Shown one piece after another: positions 15,166 through 19,788 of a stretch of 19,788 nucleotides of DNA. Each line of letters begins with the position of its first letter. Position 1 is the first letter of the stretch. The notes beneath the pieces are model-generated. The model ran no database searches. It was given only the letters and a program-made list of their open reading frames with translations, and was not told the origin of the DNA. The stretch is from UBA5078 sp041175045 (GTDB taxonomy: Bacteria > Pseudomonadota > Gammaproteobacteria > Pseudomonadales > Pseudohongiellaceae), in assembly GCA_041175045.1 (NCBI GenBank), contig JBEDFR010000086.1, positions 1 to 19,788 of the forward strand, read 5' to 3'. Both the position numbers and the translations under genes were made by a program.

Positions 15166-15879
15166 TCAGTCGACGTTGCCGGAGGTGTTCTGCGGGTTCC
15201 AGCGATACCCCATGCCGTAGACCGTCTCGATGCAGTCGAAGCTTTCATCCACCAGCATGAACTTCTTGCGGATGCGCTTGACGTGGGAGGTGATGGTGCT
15301 GCCGTCCACGAAGATCTTGGACTCCTGCATGAGAATCTGCCGGCTCTTCACGTGGCCGGGGAACTTCACCAGCGCATGCACCATCCAGAACTCCGTGACG
15401 GTAAGCGGCACCGGATGGCCATCCCACTGGATGGTCAGGCGGCCGATATCCAGGGTCAGCTTGTCCCGATGCAGCAGGCTTTCGGGCGAGGGCGGCTGAT
15501 CGAGCACATCCAGACGGCGGAACAGCGCGGCGATGCGGGCCGACAGATGCGGCAGGCTGATGTCCTTGGTGAGATAGTCGTCGGCGCCCATGCGCAGGCC
15601 GCTGACGGTGTCGAAATCGTTGTCACGGGCCGTCAGGAAAATGATTGGCAGGGTCTCGGACATGGAGCGCAGCGACTGGCACAAGGTGAAACCGCCGTCG
15701 TATTCGTTCTCCAGGCCGATGTCGATGATGGCCAGATTGGGCAGCCGGATGTCGAAGGAGCGCATGGCGTCGCGACGATTGGCATAGGTCTGCACGTCAT
15801 AGCCCTGCTTGCGCAGGACATCCGCGTAGTTTTCCCGGATGGCGGCTTCGTCTTCGACGATGGCGATGCGTCTGGCCAT
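15166..15879 (-). CDS. pdsR: dedicated-sortase-system response regulator (PdsR-like)
   Basis: This is an OmpR/PhoB-class DNA-binding response regulator of 237 residues. The receiver domain has Asp10-Glu11, phospho-acceptor Asp53 (IIDIGLENEYDGG), Thr83 and Lys105. The winged-helix effector domain fills about 135-228, with TVTEFWMVHALV and the recognition region TITSHVKRIRKKF, ending in VYGMGYRW. The opening RRIAIVEDEAAIRENYADVLRKQGY and the block LTARDNDFDTVSGLRMGADDYLTKDISLPHL (split here for length: LTARDNDFDTVSG and ADDYLTKDISLPHL) resemble the response regulator of the proteobacterial dedicated sortase system. ATG 15879 is chosen because AGGAG lies five bases upstream; a GTG at 15885 would overlap that site. 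It precedes pdsS by three bases. Confidence 0.88.
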   Translation of the reverse strand: MARRIAIVEDEAAIRENYADVLRKQGYDVQTYANRRDAMRSFDIRLPNLAIIDIGLENEYDGGFTLCQSLRSMSETLPIIFLTARDNDFDTVSGLRMGADDYLTKDISLPHLSARIAALFRRLDVLDQPPSPESLLHRDKLTLDIGRLTIQWDGHPVPLTVTEFWMVHALVKFPGHVKSRQILMQESKIFVDGSTITSHVKRIRKKFMLVDESFDCIETVYGMGYRWNPQNTSGNVD

Positions 15880-15919
15880 GAACACTCCTGCATCTGTGGC
15901 GGCGGTGCGATTGGCGGGG

Positions 15920-15925
15920 ACTATA
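15920..15925 (-). promoter_or_regulatory. possible -10 element of the pdsR-pdsS operon
   Basis: TATAGT on the minus strand (five of six to TATAAT) lies about 40 bases before the pdsR start, giving a leader of about 34 bases. No good -35 is seen at 16-18 bp; the bases there are CCCCAT-like. If real, this promoter probably needs an activator. Confidence 0.3.
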
Positions 15926-15969
15926 CCGCAAATCCCGAAGCAATGGGGAGCCGCGCCGCGCCTGCCTTT

Positions 15970-15994
15970 GCGGCCTTCGGGACCCGCCTTTTTT
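15970..15994 (+). terminator. terminator-like hairpin upstream of the GST gene
   Basis: GCGGCC and GG-AC-CCGC pair around a TTCG tetraloop: four outer and two inner pairs, with an AC bulge on the 3' side. A C and six T follow directly. The shape is that of an intrinsic terminator reading rightward, yet no plus-strand gene ends here. It could stop antisense or leader transcription from the pdsR side, or be chance. Confidence 0.3.
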
Positions 15995-16031
15995 CTGCCA
16001 CATTGAATCAGCAGATCGCCCAGTTCGCCCT

Positions 16032-16060
16032 GGAACTTTCGCCGCTGTGGACTTACTAAA
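16032..16060 (+). promoter_or_regulatory. possible envelope-stress sigma-E promoter of the GST gene
   Basis: GGAACTT (16032-16038) matches the classic E. coli sigma-E -35. After 16 bp comes ACTAAA, close to the TCTAA-type -10 at the same spacing as the E. coli rpoE P2 promoter. The leader to ATG 16128 would be about 60 bases. One promoter read by eye cannot exclude chance. Confidence 0.35.
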
Positions 16061-16127
16061 TCAGCGTTGGCGCAGAAAAGCGCGCCCGGCTTCAGCGACT
16101 GGCAGTATTCTCCAAGGAGCGTTTCGG

Positions 16128-16793
16128 ATGAGTCAGATCAAACTGGTAATTGGCAACAAGAACTACTCCTCCTGGTCCATGCGGCCGTGGCTGCTGCTCA
16201 AGGCCTTTGGTATCCCCTTCGAAGAGATCAACATCGCCCTTTATCGCGGCGACACTGCCGAGAAGCTCGGCCCCTACTCCCCCTCCCTGAAGGTACCGGC
16301 CCTGCTGCACAACGAGACGACGGTGTGGGAGTCGCTGGCGATCTGCGAATACATTTCCGAACAGCTGCTGGAAGGACGCGGCTGGCCCGCAAACCCGAAG
16401 AAGCGTGCCAGTGCCCGATCGGTGGCGGCGGAAGTGCACGCTGAATTCCCGCATCTGCGCAAGGACTGGCCAATGAACTGCAAGGCGGAGGTAAGCATGC
16501 ATGTCAGCGGCGCTCTGGCCGACGAGATCGCTCGCATCGACGGCATCTGGAGCTGCTGCCGCCGCAAGCATGGCGCGGGCGGGGACTACCTGTTCGGGAA
16601 GTTCTCGATCGCCGACTGCATGATGGCGCCCATCGCCATCAGCTTCCGCTCCTACGGCGCCAGGCTGAGCCTGGAGGCCCAGCGCTACTGCAACACCCTG
16701 CTGGCGAATCCGCACGTCATGGACTGGGTGCAACAGGGCCGCGCCGAGAAGGAGCCCACCAGCATGGCTGTGGTCAGCGGCATGGCGGGGTGA
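16128..16793 (+). CDS. glutathione S-transferase family protein
   Basis: This is a cytoplasmic glutathione S-transferase of 221 residues; the electrophilic substrate is unknown. The N-terminal thioredoxin-like domain opens LVIGNKNYSSWSMRPWLLLK, with Ser14/Ser15 as the likely catalytic serine. KVPALL supplies the cis-proline (Pro57), and Glu68-Ser69 bind the glutathione gamma-glutamyl group. The helical C-terminal domain (about 88-221) carries the capping motif FSIADCMMAP with Asp163. This resembles the GNKNYSSWS subgroup of bacterial GSTs. ATG 16128 is supported by AAGGAG at 16114-16119; the frame is open further upstream but lacks family similarity there. It stands alone, divergent from pdsR and convergent with the DAHP synthase gene. 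Confidence 0.93.
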   Translation: MSQIKLVIGNKNYSSWSMRPWLLLKAFGIPFEEINIALYRGDTAEKLGPYSPSLKVPALLHNETTVWESLAICEYISEQLLEGRGWPANPKKRASARSVAAEVHAEFPHLRKDWPMNCKAEVSMHVSGALADEIARIDGIWSCCRRKHGAGGDYLFGKFSIADCMMAPIAISFRSYGARLSLEAQRYCNTLLANPHVMDWVQQGRAEKEPTSMAVVSGMAG

Positions 16794-16948
16794 GTGGTGC
16801 AAGCGAAGTGTCCCTGAGGCCTTCGATCCGGCCCCGCGTCAAGTGTCAGCGCAGGATTGCTTGCAACTGCAAGTGGCGAGGACACATGCGCGGGCCACAG
16901 CTCATGCCACTCGATCGAAGCTCAAGTGTCGACGAACTGCTGAAGTGA

Positions 16949-16972
16949 GGTCCCATGCCGGGGCGTGGGACC
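16949..16972 (-). terminator. strong hairpin between the convergent GST and DAHP synthase genes
   Basis: GGTCCCATGC and GCGTGGGACC flank a CGGG loop: ten pairs, with one T-G wobble on the plus strand (an A-C mismatch on the minus strand). It lies 14 bases past the DAHP synthase stop. The flanking T content is low (TCACTT on the minus side), so it is an imperfect intrinsic terminator. It may instead stabilise 3' ends from either side. Confidence 0.45.
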
Positions 16973-16986
16973 CGATTCGGCAGCGT

Positions 16987-18060
16987 TCAACCCGCCCTGC
17001 CCGGCAACACATCCTTGAGCTTGTGCGCCATCTCGCGGATGGCGCGCTCCGTTTCGTCCCAGGCGATGCAGGCATCGGTGACGGACACCCCGTACTGCAG
17101 CGCTGACAGATCCTTCGGAATGCTCTGGTTGCCGTGATTCAGATTGCTTTCCACCATCACGCCGATGATCGACTGATTGCCTTCCAGAATCTGATGGGTG
17201 ATGTCCTTGAGCACCAGAGGCTGCACGGACGGGTCCTTGTTCGAGTTCGCATGGCTGCAGTCGATCATGATGTTGCTGCTCACACCGCCCTTCTTCAGCG
17301 CCGCCTCGCATTGCGCCACGTGGACCGAATCGTAGTTCGGGCCCGAGCTGCCACCGCGCAGCACCACGTGGGCGTAGGGATTGCCCTTGGTGGTGACGAC
17401 TGACACCTGCCCCTGGCTGTTGATGCCCAGGAAACGGTGCGAGCTGCGCACGGACTGCATGGCATTGATGGCCACGGTCAGACCGCCGTCGGTGCCGTTC
17501 TTGAAACCGACGGGTGAGGACAGGCCACTCGACATCTCGCGGTGCGTCTGCGATTCCGTGGTACGGGCACCGATGGCCGACCAGGCGATGATGTCCTGCA
17601 GATATTGCGGAGAAATCGGATCGAGCGCCTCGGTGGAGGTGGGCAGCCCCATGGCCGCGATGTCCAGCAGCAGCTTGCGGCCGATGCGCAGACCATCCTC
17701 GATCTTGAACGTGTCATCCATGTACGGGTCGTTGATCAATCCCTTCCACCCCACGGAGGTGCGCGGCTTTTCGAAGTAGACGCGCATCACCAGGTAGAGC
17801 GTGTCCTTCACCTCATCGGCCAGCGTGCGCAGGCGACGCGCATACTCCAGCGCGGCATGGACGTCGTGGATCGAGCAGGGGCCGATCACCACGAACAGGC
17901 GCGGGTCCCTGCGATCCAGAATGTCGAAGATGGTCTGGCGCGCAGCGCTCACCGATTCCAGGGTGGGGCCGTCCAGGGGCAGCTCCTTCTTCAGCTGCGC
18001 CGGCGTAATCAGGGTTTCGATGGACGCGATGTTGGTGTCGTCAGTGCGTTGGTTGGGCAT
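16987..18060 (-). CDS. aroF: class I DAHP synthase (AroF-like)
   Basis: This enzyme condenses phosphoenolpyruvate and erythrose-4-phosphate to DAHP, the first step of the shikimate pathway to aromatic amino acids. From ATG 18060 the product is 357 residues, the usual length of E. coli AroF/G/H. Key blocks are VVIGPCSIHD (metal-binding Cys62), RVYFEKPRTSVGWKG (Arg93, Lys98), GARTTESQTHREM and VGFKNGTDGG (Lys187). The stretches EALDPISPQYL, WSAIGARTTESQTHREM and YGVSVTDACIAW look more like the tyrosine-regulated AroF than AroG or AroH. The position of E. coli AroF Asn in EALDPNS is Ile here, so the feedback specificity is not certain. A TTG at 18069 is an alternative start; neither has a clear Shine-Dalgarno. 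It lies 49 bp downstream of thiC and may share its transcript. Confidence 0.95.
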   Translation of the reverse strand: MPNQRTDDTNIASIETLITPAQLKKELPLDGPTLESVSAARQTIFDILDRRDPRLFVVIGPCSIHDVHAALEYARRLRTLADEVKDTLYLVMRVYFEKPRTSVGWKGLINDPYMDDTFKIEDGLRIGRKLLLDIAAMGLPTSTEALDPISPQYLQDIIAWSAIGARTTESQTHREMSSGLSSPVGFKNGTDGGLTVAINAMQSVRSSHRFLGINSQGQVSVVTTKGNPYAHVVLRGGSSGPNYDSVHVAQCEAALKKGGVSSNIMIDCSHANSNKDPSVQPLVLKDITHQILEGNQSIIGVMVESNLNHGNQSIPKDLSALQYGVSVTDACIAWDETERAIREMAHKLKDVLPGRAG

Positions 18061-18109
18061 GTCTCGCAATCTCTCAAGAGTGTCAACGGGGCAAGCAAAG
18101 GCGCGGGTT

Positions 18110-19788
<1,679 letters not shown>

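Noticed and set aside
12931..16059. A 1042-codon plus-strand open frame opposite pdsS and pdsR
   Set aside because: It lies antisense to two convincing genes with intact kinase and receiver motifs. Its translation is rich in His, Val, Gln and Gly with no domain, which is typical of the complementary frame of GC-rich genes.

Overview
The window looks like chromosomal DNA from a GC-rich gammaproteobacterium, most likely marine or aquatic. The strongest evidence is a minus-strand run in the same gene order as the Escherichia coli nudF-yqiB-cpdA-yqiA-parE neighbourhood, here continued by parC. A dedicated-sortase-type two-component pair, best known from marine gammaproteobacteria, fits this. No IS element, phage gene, tRNA, rRNA or CRISPR array was seen. 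Genes cover nearly the whole window, and no gene-free stretch exceeds about 250 bp.

Layout, left to right. (1) 52-2896, plus strand: two genes for exported proteins. The first is unrecognised. The second is a fusion of a thioredoxin-like domain, a CxxCH haem site and a copper-monooxygenase-like C-terminus whose expected copper ligands are mostly missing. (2) 2978-10137, minus strand: ppiC, nudF, yqiB (DUF1249), cpdA, yqiA, parE and parC. They are packed with ATGA or TGATG overlaps and gaps of at most 57 bp. They cover peptidyl-prolyl isomerisation, ADP-ribose hydrolysis, cAMP breakdown, an esterase and topoisomerase IV. (3) 10204-11559, minus strand: a group-IV sigma factor and its ChrR-type zinc/cupin anti-sigma factor, the module that answers singlet oxygen in Rhodobacter. 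Facing away across 168 bp are an NTF2/SnoaL-like gene (11728) and a secreted hypothetical gene (12195). Two matching promoter-like boxes, TGATCT-18 bp-TAG, sit back to back between them, so the sigma factor may drive both its own operon and the divergent genes. (4) 12964-15879, minus strand: pdsR-pdsS, a response regulator and a two-pass histidine kinase of the proteobacterial dedicated sortase type, with no sortase or sortase substrate in the window. (5) 16128-16793, plus strand: a glutathione S-transferase. (6) 16987-19788, minus strand: an AroF-like DAHP synthase downstream of thiC, which runs off the right edge.

For novelty, the best leads are the degenerate redoxin/cytochrome/monooxygenase fusion with its unknown partner, the twin divergent ECF promoters, a leader hairpin that masks the ppiC ribosome binding site, and the sortase-regulator pair without a sortase. 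All functions are inferred by reading the sequence; no database search was run.
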